Below, in pieces: positions 1 to 13,694 of a stretch of 64,000 bases of DNA; the stretch's first letter is position 1; each line of letters begins with the position of its first letter. The notes below the pieces were generated by a model that did not search any database, was not told the origin of the DNA, and saw nothing but the letters and a program-made list of their open reading frames with translations. Origin of the DNA: Adineta steineri (lineage: Eukaryota > Rotifera > Eurotatoria > Adinetida > Adinetidae). The stretch covers positions 650,209 through 714,208 of the forward strand of contig CAJNOI010000016.1 of the NCBI GenBank assembly GCA_905250115.1, written 5' to 3'. A program made the position numbers and the translations under genes.

Positions 1-246
1 TCTAAAGCACTTTCATTTTACGAAAAAGCACTTGAAATTGATCAAAAAACTCTTCCTTCAGATCACAGTGATTTAGCCGCTTCACACAACAACATCGCCA
101 ATGTGTATTACAGTATGAAACACTATTTGAAAGCACTTTCACATTATGAACGTGCGCTGGACATCAGACAACGAGCATTACCTCCAAACCATCGTAGTAT
201 TAAGAATGTGAAGAAAAGTATTGAAATTGTAAAAAAGAAATTATAA
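1..246 (+). CDS. Tetratricopeptide (kinesin light chain-like) protein, 3' end
   Basis: Frame 1 is open from the left edge to a TAA at 244-246 and gives 81 residues, the C-terminal end of a longer protein. Two TPR helical hairpins of the kinesin light chain/NPHP3 type can be read. Each contains the pattern ALxxYExAL-x-I-x-Q-x-x-LP (ALSFYEKALEIDQKTLP, then ALSHYERALDIRQRALP), joined by a D-x-A-x-S-x-N-N-I-A helix. The last repeat ends in a lysine-rich tail (KKSIEIVKKKL). Such repeats are protein-protein scaffolds. The type is greatly expanded in bdelloid rotifers, which is family knowledge and not seen here. The N-terminus and any effector domain lie outside the window, so whether this is a true kinesin light chain cannot be decided. 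Confidence 0.85.
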   Translation, partial: SKALSFYEKALEIDQKTLPSDHSDLAASHNNIANVYYSMKHYLKALSHYERALDIRQRALPPNHRSIKNVKKSIEIVKKKL

Positions 247-2557
247 AGAATATTTGATAAATAAAGGAATCTTTTGTCCACTTGGTTTTGAATTAATTCG
301 TTTCTAGTGGCTCACGTACACGTTCAGAGAACAGCTGTGTAAATAATAAAAACGTGATGGATGAAGCCGACTGACACGGTAATACACATACATATATATG
401 TGTATAAATGACCTTCTGAGACTCAGTTACATTTTTGATTCTCTACGACAGTGTTTTCTGTGTAGAAGAATAATCACTTATTCATGATGTATTGATCAAT
501 TTGGACATATTGGAAATATAATAAATAATTTATCATAAATTATAATTTATTCTATAATGTAGAAAAGTCAATTATAGTCCTGTGATCTCAGATTCACACT
601 AAGAGAAAAATTGTTTGAAGAGATGTCATAGAATGATATCTCATTTTTCAACCACTACACTTAAGGGTTTTGATAAAGCACACAATAAAATATCGAAATA
701 GATCAGCTAAATTGTATGTATGGAAAAAAAATAACTGATCTTTACAACAAAGTAACACTAGATATTTATCAAGCTTTCGAACAATAAGTAAATATAGTTC
801 TACTCACGATATTTATATCTAATGGAAATGGTTGAATATTATCCTCTACTTCTATATTCCGAGATCGAATATAAACAATAGTCAACGATCGCCTACGAGT
901 AAACAAACGAAGATATACAACTATACGATAATGAGCAATTTAATAAACAATATTCTATACTTTTATCTATGTTGCAGTATTGTGCTATTTTTTCAGATTG
1001 CCGTCGTAGATCACGAAGACTACTAAGTTTCTTTATTTATTGTACTTCATTCATAGAAGGTCATCTAAATCGACTGAATTAATAAATAGTATGTATTTCT
1101 ATTTTATTATAATACTTTATTTTTTTTAATTTTGGATTATTATAATTCATTCATTTGATAAAAAGTTATAATATTTTATTTTCGAAAGCAAATGCACTAA
1201 TAAAGAGTGAAGGAACAGATAAAAAATAAAACTAATCGTGCTTATACTGTATCAACTAAAGATAAGTTCAATTAATACAGTGATACAAGTAGATATTCGT
1301 AATGTCAAGATCGAGCTACACCCCGAAGAATTAATCGAAAACTAACGAGATAAATCTTGTTCTAGATGATCTAAATTAATCGAAAACACTAAATTGTGCT
1401 GTTTAGATCACAGTCATGAGGGTGAATATTGAATTAACTGACTAAACCGTACTTTCAGTGATTACGATAAACTCATATAATACATTGTTTCAACTTTTAT
1501 TTGATTTAATATAAAAAATGCAATTCAAAGTAATTATTGCTAATATACTTATTATAATTAATAAATTTTATCTTCTCTCTCTAGCAATAGAATTATGAAC
1601 GATTAAAGTCATTTATATTTTATATGCTTTTAGAATAATCAATATTCATCATAAAAAATGACGACGTTACAATAAAATTTATTTTATTCCATTTTTACAT
1701 ATAAAATCCCATGTATAGATGATAAAACAGATATTTTTTCTTGTAAGATTGCACTATATTACTTCCTGAATATTTCGTATTGAACAATAATTTAATTAGA
1801 ATTACAAGTTAAAAATAATATGCAGTTTAAAAGTTGTTTTTAAATATTTGCTTAATTATATAATATAATCAATTCCACAGGCTACATCATCAGTCATCAT
1901 TTACAGAATACGCTATGTTGTTCTTGTAAATTATTAACATAATAATTAAAGTAAATGAAAAGAATTTTTCTTGTTCTTCTTTTCATGATCTCGCAAACTA
2001 TATAGTTTTTTTACGATGCACTTAATACTTATATTAGTTATACTTTAGATAAGTGATTCGAAGGAACAATACGATCTATGAAACATCTATATATAAAATT
2101 TCTGCACTTGTTCGAGCACTTAATGATGAACTTTTAAGTTTTTGAAGGGTGTGGATATAGGTGAGTCTACAGATGTATCTTCTCTTTGTCTGCATCTGAA
2201 TCCTCATCTACACCTACTCTCGACACTGATAAACCATTATTTTTATTTTTTTGTAATTCAATAACATTCATTAAAACAATTTCACCATAAAAAATTCTAT
2301 CACAAATCTCGAAATGTAAAAAAAAACAAAGTTCATAGTTAAAATCGTGTTTTTGCGACGCTTCCTGTAAATAAATTAAGCATGCTATTCAAAATCGAAA
2401 AACGAATGGTATCAGTTCGATTTTAATCCATTCTATGAATTGTTTATTCAAAGGCGAAACATTATATCGGTATAGTATAGATCATTTCATTTCTATTTCT
2501 CATTTATTAATACAAAAAAATATAAAAGCAAGATCTTATATTATATTAATAGTATAT
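247..2557. other. Gene-free AT-rich stretch
   Basis: No coding exon is supported. The only ORF over 60 codons (832-1026, +) has AT-driven composition and no recognisable domain. The interval holds the 3' flank of the TPR gene and the 3' flank of the next minus-strand gene. A short alternating tract lies near 388-402 (acatacatatatatg). Confidence 0.6.
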
Positions 2558-3558
2558 TTATGATGATTTAACAGAAATTCTTTGTGCTGATTTTGGCTCT
2601 TGACGAATATGATGAGTAGTAACATGTCCAGTATTAGCGCGTGATGAATTAGTACTATTTTTTTCTTTTGTTGAATTTGACGTATAAGTAAAATCATTTT
2701 TATCAAGATAATTATTCGAACTAAATAATAAAATAATTAGTTGATATTTTATTTTTTGTTTATTACCGAGTATATGAATGTTGTTGTTTATTATGGGCAG
2801 TTCTTGGACGAGAAGAATGAGCATTTCTAGGTGTAAAATAACCTGTATTGACTGGACGAGCTGTTGGACGTGGTGTTTTTATAAATTTTGTATAACTGAA
2901 AAACTCTCGTGGATCATTAAAGCCTAAATATAAGACAATTAAGATTAGATTCTCAGTTAGTTTACTTACGGAATTCTGGTTTATAACGTGCATCTATAAA
3001 GAAAATACTAATATTTAGTAGAAAAAAAATCACATAATATCATATACCTCCTTCAAATTGTCTAGCTAAAATTTGTAAATAAGCATTTGTACGACGTCGT
3101 TTCGTCTCTTCATTATCATAAATCTAAAGTTTCAACCTATATTATAGAAACAAAATATTTTCTTTTCTTATATTTACATGACATTTATCTAATAGGTATA
3201 GTCTTTGGCCAGTTGTTAATCCTGGACCACGATAAATTCCACTTTGTCTTAAGATTTGACTAGCTGGTTCCTTTACATCATACTGTTGTAAACCGAGTAT
3301 AGGTCGTTGATATTTATGTAATGCATGAGGAGAATCTTGCAAATGCAATTCATCGAATACTGTTTCAGATTGATGTTCACCATTATCATTATAATTAGTG
3401 CTTGGAGATAATTGAAAATGATAATGAGCTGATGATGAACGTTTTTCTTTTATATATGGAGAATTGGCTATTTTTGATCGATCTTGATAAAAGAAAGTAT
3501 ATGTTATATTTAGAAAAAAATATGAAAGAAAATAATACTAACTTGATCGTAGTGTCAT
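2558..3558 (-). CDS. Unrecognised five-exon protein
   Basis: Five exons join in frame on the minus strand: about 3542-3558 with ATG at 3558; about 3178-3493; about 3048-3123; about 2970-2993; and 2768-2954 joined to 2558-2721 (TAA at the low end). Every junction is GT-AG and phase-consistent. For example, codon G|AT joins ...QFEG to DARYKPEFR, which continues into FNDPREFFSYTKFIKTPRPT. The product is about 250 residues, soluble, without signal peptide or TM segment. Its middle is dense in conserved-looking aromatic and basic residues (ILRQSGIYRGPGLTTGQRLY). The C-terminus is Ser/Thr/Asn-rich. I do not recognise the family. Many small cilium or axoneme proteins look like this, but that is only a resemblance. 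An additional upstream exon cannot be excluded, because the reading frame stays open a little before the chosen ATG. Confidence 0.65.
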
Positions 3559-4426
3559 ATTTGTTTCAATAGAAAAATAATCTGTTGTATTGTCTACTGA
3601 AAACCAATCTTTATATATATATAAGATTATATCAATATTTGTTTTTTGGACCCTGAATAATGTACAATGAGAAGACTAATAATAAATAAGATCAAATGAT
3701 AAGATTGAACATACTTTTTATAAACGTTTTCAGATAGATGTGAAGTTTCTTTGAGTAAAATTTGCGCAGATCAATGTGATTGAAATGTAAATAAAGTAAG
3801 AAAAAAGCGAAATTCTTTTCTTTTCTTTTTTTTCGTGACAAATTTTATCGTTGATTAAGCAAGATTAATCATATATTTGTATTTGCCACATTATAGAAGC
3901 CATTAAATAGACTCGACTAAGATCATTCATTCTATGTATTATTATTCCATAAATATACGGTTGCTATTAATTCAGTGTAAAAGTACAAGATCGAAGAACA
4001 AAAAAAAATTTGAATATATTATTTACCATGAAAATAAATTCAAGTACTTTTCAGCTCTTATAACTCTATGAAAATTTCTCTTTTTTCTTTTAATAGTTGC
4101 TCAGAAAAAACAATAATATTATTATATTTTCGAAAAACTTTCAATCATTTTTTTATTGTTCGTATTGAAGAAATAGTACTGTTACATAGGAGTTCTTTTT
4201 CGTTTTTTGATTGATTGACGCATGTCGAAAAAAGAGTGTCAAACAATTCAATGTGCTATAGAAATGGCATAAAGAACATATGTATGTGAATAGTGTGAAG
4301 CAATTGAAATATTGACAAGGGCGGACATATACGCAATACATTTCATTTTTCCTTTCTTTTTTTTCTGTTTTAATAAAATATACAACAAAAAAACGGAAAT
4401 TAATATAACGAAAAAAGAACATTTCT

Positions 4427-4666
4427 TTATGCATAACTATTCGGTGCTCGAGATAATATTTCGAATTTCGAATAGGAAGTATCAGTATTATCAGTTTCAT
4501 TGTCACCTATATAACTATCATAATATGATGGTTGACGATAGATAAGAAAGACAATCATTGTTAAAATAATTATCAATAAAAACATTGCTGGAACGAATAT
4601 AGCAATAAATATACGGGCATCAAATTGCCCATTAAATAATACATTGTTACTGTTCGAAGTTGACAT
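4427..4666 (-). CDS. Small single-pass membrane protein (79 aa)
   Basis: This single-exon ORF starts at ATG 4666. It has a polar N-terminus of about 20 residues and one long hydrophobic helix (about residues 18-43, IFIAIFVPAMFLLIIILTMI and on). After that come a basic stop-transfer residue and a tyrosine- and acid-rich cytoplasmic-like tail (YYDSYIGDNETDNTD). The layout hydrophilic/TM/acidic tail and normal codon use argue for a real small integral membrane protein rather than chance. No family is recognised. Adjacent overlapping ORFs (4153-4506 -, 4312-4545 +) are AT-rich and judged shadows. A splice into another exon cannot be excluded. Confidence 0.5.
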   Translation of the reverse strand: MSTSNSNNVLFNGQFDARIFIAIFVPAMFLLIIILTMIVFLIYRQPSYYDSYIGDNETDNTDTSYSKFEILSRAPNSYA

Positions 4667-5325
4667 TGATTAAAAATATTTGATACATAATCAATAAGAA
4701 AATGCTTAATCTAGAGGAGAAGAAGAAAAAAAATAAAGTAAAATAACAGAACCTTGATATGATATTTATTTTGTATAAAATCTTGTTATTCGGGTTTTAA
4801 CATGTTTCTTACTTACTTATGTTCATGTAGAAGAAATAGAATAATGCTCACTTGAGTCAATATTCAGATTACGTTCAACTTTACCATATGAAAATCGTTT
4901 AATCGCCAGGAAGAGTAAATAGCTGTAGTATATAAATTTTGAAAATCGATATTGACTACAACATATATATATACATGCATCGCATACACAATTATACGTG
5001 ACATTCTCTTCGCTTAATCGATTATATGCTTTCTCTCTCTCTCTTTCTTTCTTTCCTCTCTTCGATAAAAAGAAGAATTTCTTATTCTTGTTCAATATAC
5101 ACAAATCGCTACGTAACCACTACTCATAGAAGATTAGTGCTTAGTTAACTAAATCTATTCATTCACTCGAATCTTGTACTGGATCATTACAATCTTCTTT
5201 TATATATTTATATATATATATATATACACACATACATGTATAACGCAAGTAAAAAACAAAAAGAGAAAAATAGAGAATAAATTTTATAGATCAAGGTTAA
5301 ACAGGAAAAAAATCGACGCGTTATT
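4667..5325. repeat. Intergenic, with short CT and TA microsatellites
   Basis: No gene is supported. A TC-rich microsatellite lies at about 5030-5056 (ctctctctctctttctttctt), and an AT-dinucleotide run lies at about 5205-5225, followed by acac. This is the 3' flank of the TMEM26-like gene. Confidence 0.6.
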
Positions 5326-6894
<1,569 letters not shown>

Positions 6895-7209
6895 GATCCA
6901 CTAAGCAACAAAACAAAAACGCGATTAAAAAAGTTTTTATTTCATTGTAAATAAGAGAAAAAATTTAATCTCTATCAGTCAATCGATCAATATCAGTAGT
7001 AACAGTATCCAAACGGAGAACAGATAAGAATATATGATGTGAGACATGTTTTGTCCAAATAAGAAATTGATGAGAATAGATTACATCATATTGATGAAGC
7101 AAAGAATAAACAGGGAAATATCTTACTTTTGCATTCCGATAAAGCATTTCATGTTTTCTTCTTTTGCGAGCCATAACGCCATTGAAAATGAATAGAAATA
7201 AAATTGTGT

Positions 7210-8104
7210 TTATAAGAGTTCTTTTACAAAATGTAAAAAACTGACGATAATAGCAATGAAATGTCCATATAAGAGCAGGTCGTCTAACTAATGTTATCAA
7301 CTACTACTACTGTTTTTGCTTATATTAGTAGCAGAATCTAAATATGTCTGGAAAAGCTATCACATTAAAAATATGTCCATTGTATGCATCAACATATATA
7401 TATAATTTATTTTTTGCTTTCTTTTCCCATCCCTCGATAATAGAATTTATCGACAAACAGAAAAGACAATATATATCTATTTGTACATTAACAGAAAAAC
7501 CTTACCTTCCCACATGACGGTTTCTTTTGTTTATTTCGTCGAAATCGAATTCGTCGAAACTGCTCTTTTACTCGATCAGTTGCATATTCAGGCAGAAAAC
7601 ATTTCCCTCGTACCATCTTTTAGTCGCACAAATCATTGACTAACTAACTGAGTATGTCTATCTCTTATTATCATCTGCTTATATGGATTCACACTCGGTT
7701 AATTTCAATCGAGTATACTCAGCTTATACAATGTTATTCTAACATTGAGTATTTGACAGTCTTCTTCTTCTTCCCGGTTTTTCTATATTCTTTATCAATT
7801 GATCCAGATAGAAATACAAAACCATACGTATTTAATCAATGGATGGTGGTATTCTACAATCATGATTGACTGATTTTATTGTGCCATTATTAGAACAGTG
7901 TTAATAGGAAAAAAAAAAATTTAATGGAAATAATTTTGTATTTTATATGCATTAATGATTATTAAATATGTATGTTATCATCTGTGTGTCTATGAACAGA
8001 TGGTATTCGAATAACTTACTGATAAATTATGTTGTTTATATTGAAGTAAATGTGGATCAATAGGTGGAATAGTTTGTAACAATGTTCCTCGACGCAATCG
8101 CATA
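7210..8104 (-). CDS. Doubtful small spliced gene, or 5' exons of the TMEM26 unit
   Basis: Minus strand. An ATG exon at 8028-8104 (MRLRRGTLLQTIPPIDPHLL...) ends at a good donor, GTAAGT. A second open exon at about 7506-7617 (MVRGKCFLPEYATDRVKEQF...) follows an AG and ends at GTAAGG. A third piece after an AG near 7293 would read LDDLLLYGHFIAIIVSFLHF and stop at 7210-7212. The joins keep frame and would give about 90 residues: a basic N-terminus and a hydrophobic C-terminal helix, tail-anchor-like. The third exon is the weakest, because other frames are also open there (6965-7300 is an ORF in another frame). No family is recognised. The exons could instead be 5' leader exons of the TMEM26-like gene just downstream. 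Confidence 0.3.
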
Positions 8105-9773
8105 GTGATAAAAAAAACTTTTTAGGTCTCAATCAAAAAATAATTATCGATATGGTCGTGTGTATTTCTCGTGTTGACACCCTAGCCTCTTAATTTTTCT
8201 ATCATCGATAATAATATTATATTCTAATGAGTGATGAAAGGAAGAGAAGAAAAATAGATTGTTTGCATTTATTGATGTAATAAGAAACAAAATTGTCTAC
8301 CATCAATTGCTTTCATAAGCACTTTTTTTTATATCATATACAAGGAATTAACAAATGTTCGAACAGATGGCAAAATGTGGATTTATAGAAGAAAATAGTG
8401 ATTTATTATATCGATTAAATAATTGTAAAGTTGCGTGATACTGAATTATATAGTATTAATTATCCATACATCGAAACGACTAAATCTAAAAGTAATTCTT
8501 CTTATCTTGCTAGTTTCATCTGGTTTTTTACATCTGTTACCATAGTTATATTTTATATAATCATCGGACATATTTTTGATAAATGATATTTTGAACGAAA
8601 AACATTAATATGTCGAGATAAGATTACAAAATTTAGATTGAGTGATAAATTATTATATAATGGAAATTAACAACAGACTTATAATAACTTGCTAGTACAG
8701 CTAGAAAATAATTAATATCAGTAACAAATCATTGTTAAAGGTCAAAACTAGATTATTGATAAATTCTACTGTTTGTTTCATTTTTTTTCAATACGGAAAT
8801 ATTACAAAACAAAATAATTCATTATTTTATACAAAAAATATATTAAGTAAATATGGGAATGCGAGATTTCCATACTTAATCAACTGTTATAAGAAAAATA
8901 CCAGATGATGACGTTTGTTGCAATACAAATATAATAAAACCAGTTGTCTTTCTATGCAATGTGACAGTATTGTGTTGTAAATATAGACACTGAAAAACAT
9001 ATGCAGACAAATATGTATATTACAAATTAATTAATAAATCATACATGAAATATTTTCAACGAAAATAAATGGATGCTTTATTTAATTAGTATGCTGATAA
9101 AATACAATAATCATGTAAGTAAAATAAAAATGCATCGTAAAACATTAATATAACGTTAAATTCTCTGTAAGAGTTACTATAAATCTTCAATACATTCGGT
9201 ACCATAAAAATGTTTGCTTTCGCATAGATAAATGAAGTTTATTTCAGTCACCATTTGTTCCATATCAATATTAGTACTTTTACTCTGTTCAGATTAGCGA
9301 TATCTTCTATATTGCCTATGGAAATATTTTTTTTACTCATAAAGCTAACATTCGAACTTTTTTTAATATTTATTTCTCAATTAGTAAAACATAGTGAAAT
9401 ATTAATTAAAGTGTCACACTTTGGAGAGCGTAGGTGTATAAAATTTATGGATGATTACTTTTTCAGTTTTACTTTAATAGATCAATTTGTTAGGTGAGTT
9501 TGTCCATTACGCTATATTTAATAGATTATAAGACTAGATTTTATAGTGTTTTAATTTAAGTTAATTCAAAATTGTTCCTAAATTCATCTACATGAAGTGC
9601 TATTAATTTACAATCTTGACTGTTTCTTTTATTTTGATAACTGTTACTTCGTTGAATAGTATAACAGTCAACAGGACAGAATAAATATTTAAGAAAAGAA
9701 AGATTTGCCGAAGATAAAAAGTAAAAGTAAAACTTGATTGTATATTATCGTTTCAATATCATTCATATTCTGT
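8105..9773. other. Gene-free AT-rich stretch
   Basis: No exon with supporting splice signals or a recognisable product was found on either strand. The ORF at 9255-9497 (+) encodes a Phe/Leu/Ile-rich AT-composition peptide and is not accepted. Confidence 0.6.
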
Positions 9774-10709
9774 CTAAGTCATTGTTTTACTCCAATTGAT
9801 CGGACTATCGGCTAATATAGCTCGTTCAACATGCCATTGATGTGTACGATTCCATTGATTATATTCCCATTTATTTTCCATTAACTAAAATAATAATATT
9901 ATGAATTTAATAATGAAAATCTTCTTTTATTTAACCTCTTTATTTTTAACAGTGGTTTGTGCTAATAATCTAGCTCGAGCATCATTTCGATGTTTTTCTT
10001 CTTCAAGAAATTTCCGATCTTGATCTAAAATCTCTTGAGTTGTACTATGTTTTATATCTAATTCATTTTTTTCTGCTTGAGCTTTTTGTTCCATTTGCTC
10101 TTTCAATGTTGATCGAAGATTTTTTCTGAATAAAATTGATAAAAAACAATAACAAAAAATAAATCTATACCTGTATGTCTCACGTTCTTCAGCTTCTCCA
10201 TATGGATAAATACTATATTGCATACGATCCCGATTCCATTTTCGTTGTTGCATAGCTTGTAATCGTTTATAATTATGATAATGTCTATCTTGAGTTTCAA
10301 ATATCGATGACATTTGATATGGTTTTTCAGGTTCATTAGGGTTAATACGTGGTGGTGGTACATAGTCATCATATTGATGACGCATATGTTCACGAGTTAC
10401 AGTATCCCATAAATAATCATAATCAGGTAGATCACGAACAAATGGTCTCCAACCAGGGTCACCTGCTTGTGCTCTAGCCGTTTTTGCATGTGGTAATTTT
10501 TTTAATAGTTGATCTGTTCGAGAATAAATCTTTATTTTTGGTGTAGTTGTTGATGCAAATAAATCAGATAAATGTGATGATGAAGATATTTTAAGTGATT
10601 GACTTTTATGTTCAGATGAACGAGGCAATGATATTGATCTTGATACTCGTGGTGATGCAACTGAACATATTGGTGTAGCTTTAACATCAAGAAATGGTAA
10701 AACTGTCAT
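9774..10709 (-). CDS. Charged, coiled-coil-like protein of unknown function
   Basis: Three exons: 10172-10709 (ATG at 10709), about 9938-10127 and 9774-9891 (TAG at 9774-9776). They give about 280 residues. The first 60 residues are Ser-rich and basic. The middle (about 85-150) is rich in Trp, Tyr, Pro and His, with motifs GDPGWRPFVRDLPDYDYLWD and YDDYVPPPRINPNEPEKPY. From about 180 onwards the protein is helical and highly charged (RKWNRDRMQ; LKEQMEQKAQAEKNELDIKH; ILDQDRKFLEEEKHRNDARA), ending NKWEYNQWNRTHQWHVERAI. There is no signal peptide or TM segment. The Trp/Tyr/Pro-rich part plus long charged helices resembles ciliary or microtubule-associated small proteins, but I cannot name a family. 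Confidence 0.7.
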
Positions 10710-11370
10710 GATTATTATTTTTCTCTGTAATGTATATTCAATGTAAATTCATTCAAACGTTTTCCGGCAGTTTAATAAATGTCTAATCTGTTTGCTAATG
10801 TTTCGTTTGTTGCGATGTCAAGAAGTGTCAACAGAAAAATATTATCATTATTTTTCTTTTCCGTCTTATTTTTCTCACAGTATTCTGTAACAACCATAAC
10901 AGTTAGAAAAGTAATCTATGTATGTGTTAAATAAACATATTTATTCATCGTTGCTATTGTTTAGCAAGTTCACTTTAGTGCTAAGATAGAAAAGAAAGAT
11001 TGAAAGGTTTCATTTAATGCCTACAGGTTTTTCAAAATATAAAAACAATGACAAGTATTCAATTGTTAATGTAATGCATGATGTTTTCTTATGCAAAATG
11101 AAAGAAATACAAAACGAAATTAAGCTATGTATTTGTTTTTGTTCAAGGTACTCAGATAGCTGTTTTATTTTGTTAATCATAGCAAAACGAAAAAAGAAAA
11201 CGAAAAGGTTTACACACAATTTTTTAAAGAGTAGTAAAAAGAACGTGTTAATGTAATACAATAAACAAGGAGAAAGAAGAAAAGACGAAAATATAAGAAA
11301 AAAGAAGATATTGTCGTTGATGACGAAAACAAACGAAATAAAGATGGCAGAATTTGATTCATTTTTTTCT
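10710..11370. other. Intergenic, nothing recognised
   Basis: AT-rich stretch between the 5' end of the coiled-coil gene and the 3' end of the troponin C-like gene. Paired ORFs at 11010-11261 (-) and 11017-11256 (+) mirror each other and have no coding character. Confidence 0.55.
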
Positions 11371-12145
11371 TTAACCTGTCATCAATTTGAAAAATTCTAT
11401 TTTAAAGGAAAAACGATGAATAGAAATATAATAAATAATAAAAATTCTACCTTCATAATCGACAGTACCAGAACCATCTTCATCGACTTCTGCAATGATT
11501 TGTTCAACTTCATCATCTGGCATATCAGGATCGAGAGCTGTAAAGATCATTTTTAAATCTGCTACCTGAAGCAAAAAATTTAATTTTTAATAGGAAAGAT
11601 TTAAATAAATCGCTTGCTATTATCATACATCGATAACACCACGACTGTTTTTATCAAATACACGAAATACTTCACGTAATTCTCTTTCATCTTCAGCTTC
11701 TTTGGTTTTTTTGATCATTAAGGCAAGAAATTCCTCCTAATTAATAAAAAAAAGATCATGACAAAAAGAAAAAAACGATTTTTTCGATTTACGTACAAAA
11801 TCAACTGTACCACTTCCTATATACAAAAGAAAGAAAGAAACAATATGTTACATCATATATAATAAGAAACACTTGTCAAACATACCATCACCATCGACGG
11901 CATCAATACAATCAGCTAGTTGATCAGGTTTTAAATTATGACCAAGATTTTTCATGACTGTACCAAGAATTGATGTTGGAATTTCACCTTTTTTCTCTCG
12001 ATCATAATTATTGAATGCCTCACGAATTTCAGCAGTTTGTTCTTCACTCAATTGAAATTCTGGTTCTTCTTCAGCCTAATATATTTAGATTTTAAAAACT
12101 CTATAGTAATTATTAAAGAAAATATATATATAATTCACTCACCAT
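11371..12145 (-). CDS. Troponin C-like EF-hand protein
   Basis: Six exons on the minus strand. The first coding exon is the bare ATG (12143-12145), followed at once by a donor, the intron position known from calmodulin-family genes. Others are about 11883-12076, a tiny exon of about 22 nt near 11795-11816, 11629-11736, 11451-11565 and 11396-11371 (EFFKLMTG, stop). The product is about 150 residues starting MAEEEPEFQLSEEQ. Loop 1 (DREKKGEIPTSI) lacks the position-12 Glu. Loop 2 (DGDGSGTVDFEE) is canonical. Loop 3 (DKNSRGVIDVAD) is weak. Loop 4 (DEDGSGTVDYEE) is canonical. Functional sites II and IV only is the pattern of invertebrate troponin C, so a thin-filament calcium sensor in muscle is the best call. 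An atypical calmodulin is the alternative. Confidence 0.85.
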
Positions 12146-13694
12146 AATAATATATATGTGTTATTTGATGGCAGATATAGATCGACTTCTTTGGCAAATA
12201 TTTATTACTGCTTTCTTGAGTACAATTTCTCCAAGCAGAGCGAAAAAGAACAGAAAGAGAGAGAGGAAAAGCTGGGCGGCACAATTCTGTATGTTTCCTA
12301 TAAATAATAGCTGGAGAAAATTCTGCATATGCATCTTCTCGATGGTACTGAATATGTGTATATTGGAGAACAAGCGAATAGATCAGATCAACAAGTATAT
12401 AGGCAACCGTGTAGCAACCTAGTAATGAGAAAGAAAAATCAGGATATGATTGAGAAAAACAAGAGGAATGCTTCTACGCACATCATGCTGTATACATATC
12501 TACTAAAGTGGATATATAGGAACAGAGAAGAAGAAGAAGAAGAAAAGGATATACAACGATATTATTGTAGTATTAGAATGTTAGTCGAAAGAGAACTGAT
12601 TGATGCTCTTTTCTTGTCAATATCGAAGAAGTAAGAGGGAAAAGATCGAAGAGAACGTAAGATTTGCGCAGATAACATCGGAATCAATACGGATATATTT
12701 ATATAAGTATAATTGAGGTTGATGACAGGAATATAGATGGCCGAAAAATCAAGTCCCCGGATTTAATTATATATGTGTCAAAGAAAAGATGATTTCATAT
12801 AGCTGGAAAGAAAAAACAACATTTACTTTTTAATACGAAAACTACATAAATTTTGATATTGATTAAATCAATTGTATCATGATTAATAACAAAAATAGCC
12901 TTGGCAACAATCGTCATATCATTAAATTTTTTGTCTTGTTCTTTATCTTGTTCTCTTCTCATATTTCACTAACATTCGTTTCTTTTTGCTTAATTAGACA
13001 ATTGAAAAAAAAAACACCTGGAATATACACTTATACTCGCTCTTTAATTATAATATATACTCCAATGAAATGGCAATGTTGATGATAGAAGAGTAAATCA
13101 TGGCTGTTACTGTAACAGTCACTCAGTCTAAGTAAAGGATGAAACGACAATATTAAATAGCACACAAAACACTCTACATGCAAGTATAGTAGAAAAAAAA
13201 AGAATTGCTATGCTACTGCTGTCGTCTTTGGGGATGATGGGAGCAGAATCGTGTTCGCTATCGAAGATGCTCTACTAATCGTTGTATGACGTATTAGCCA
13301 GCACGCACTCAAGAACTTTCCACTCATTGCTGATAATATTTGGTTATACGACGATTAAGACACATACTGGTAAATCTCATGCAATAGATATAAATATAGT
13401 CCGTATTAGTTTTCCTAGGGTAGAATATCATCGATATACATATAAGTGAAATAGATACATTAATACAAATAATTAATAATTTTTGTAAATTTTAGACATA
13501 TTCTTTGTTTTCTTGTTTCTCTTATTCATTTTGTTTTGTTTCTACTTCATCATTACATCAAGGATCGTATAATAAATCTAATTTTTCTTATTAATATTCT
13601 TTCCCTCTCTCTCTCTCTCTCTCTCTTTCTCATTTTTTCCCTTATATTTATTCATTTATGTTTAATATTATTATTATTATTGTCAATTTTACTG
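12146..13694. promoter_or_regulatory. Divergent intergenic region between two EF-hand genes
   Basis: About 1.55 kb separates the start of the minus-strand troponin C-like gene from the plus-strand calmodulin-like gene, so both promoters must lie here. No core motif is assigned. A (CT)n microsatellite lies at about 13602-13627 in the leader region of the plus-strand gene. ORFs at 12156-12422, 12161-12373 and 12329-12634 lack family similarity and overlap one another. Confidence 0.45.

Noticed and set aside
832..1026. 64-codon plus-strand ORF
   Set aside because: AT-composition peptide, no splice context, no motif.
4312..4545. Plus-strand ORF overlapping the small membrane protein
   Set aside because: Antisense reading of the better-supported 4427-4666 gene; Phe/Lys-rich noise.
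7654..7869. Plus-strand 71-codon ORF
   Set aside because: No recognisable domain; hydrophobic AT-driven residues; isolated.
8848..8881. Small hairpin-like sequence (aagtaaatatgggaa ... ttccatactt)
   Set aside because: Arms are short and mismatched; expected by chance in AT-rich DNA.
9255..9497. Plus-strand 80-codon ORF with hydrophobic stretch
   Set aside because: Phe/Leu/Ile-rich reading of T-rich DNA, no conserved pattern.
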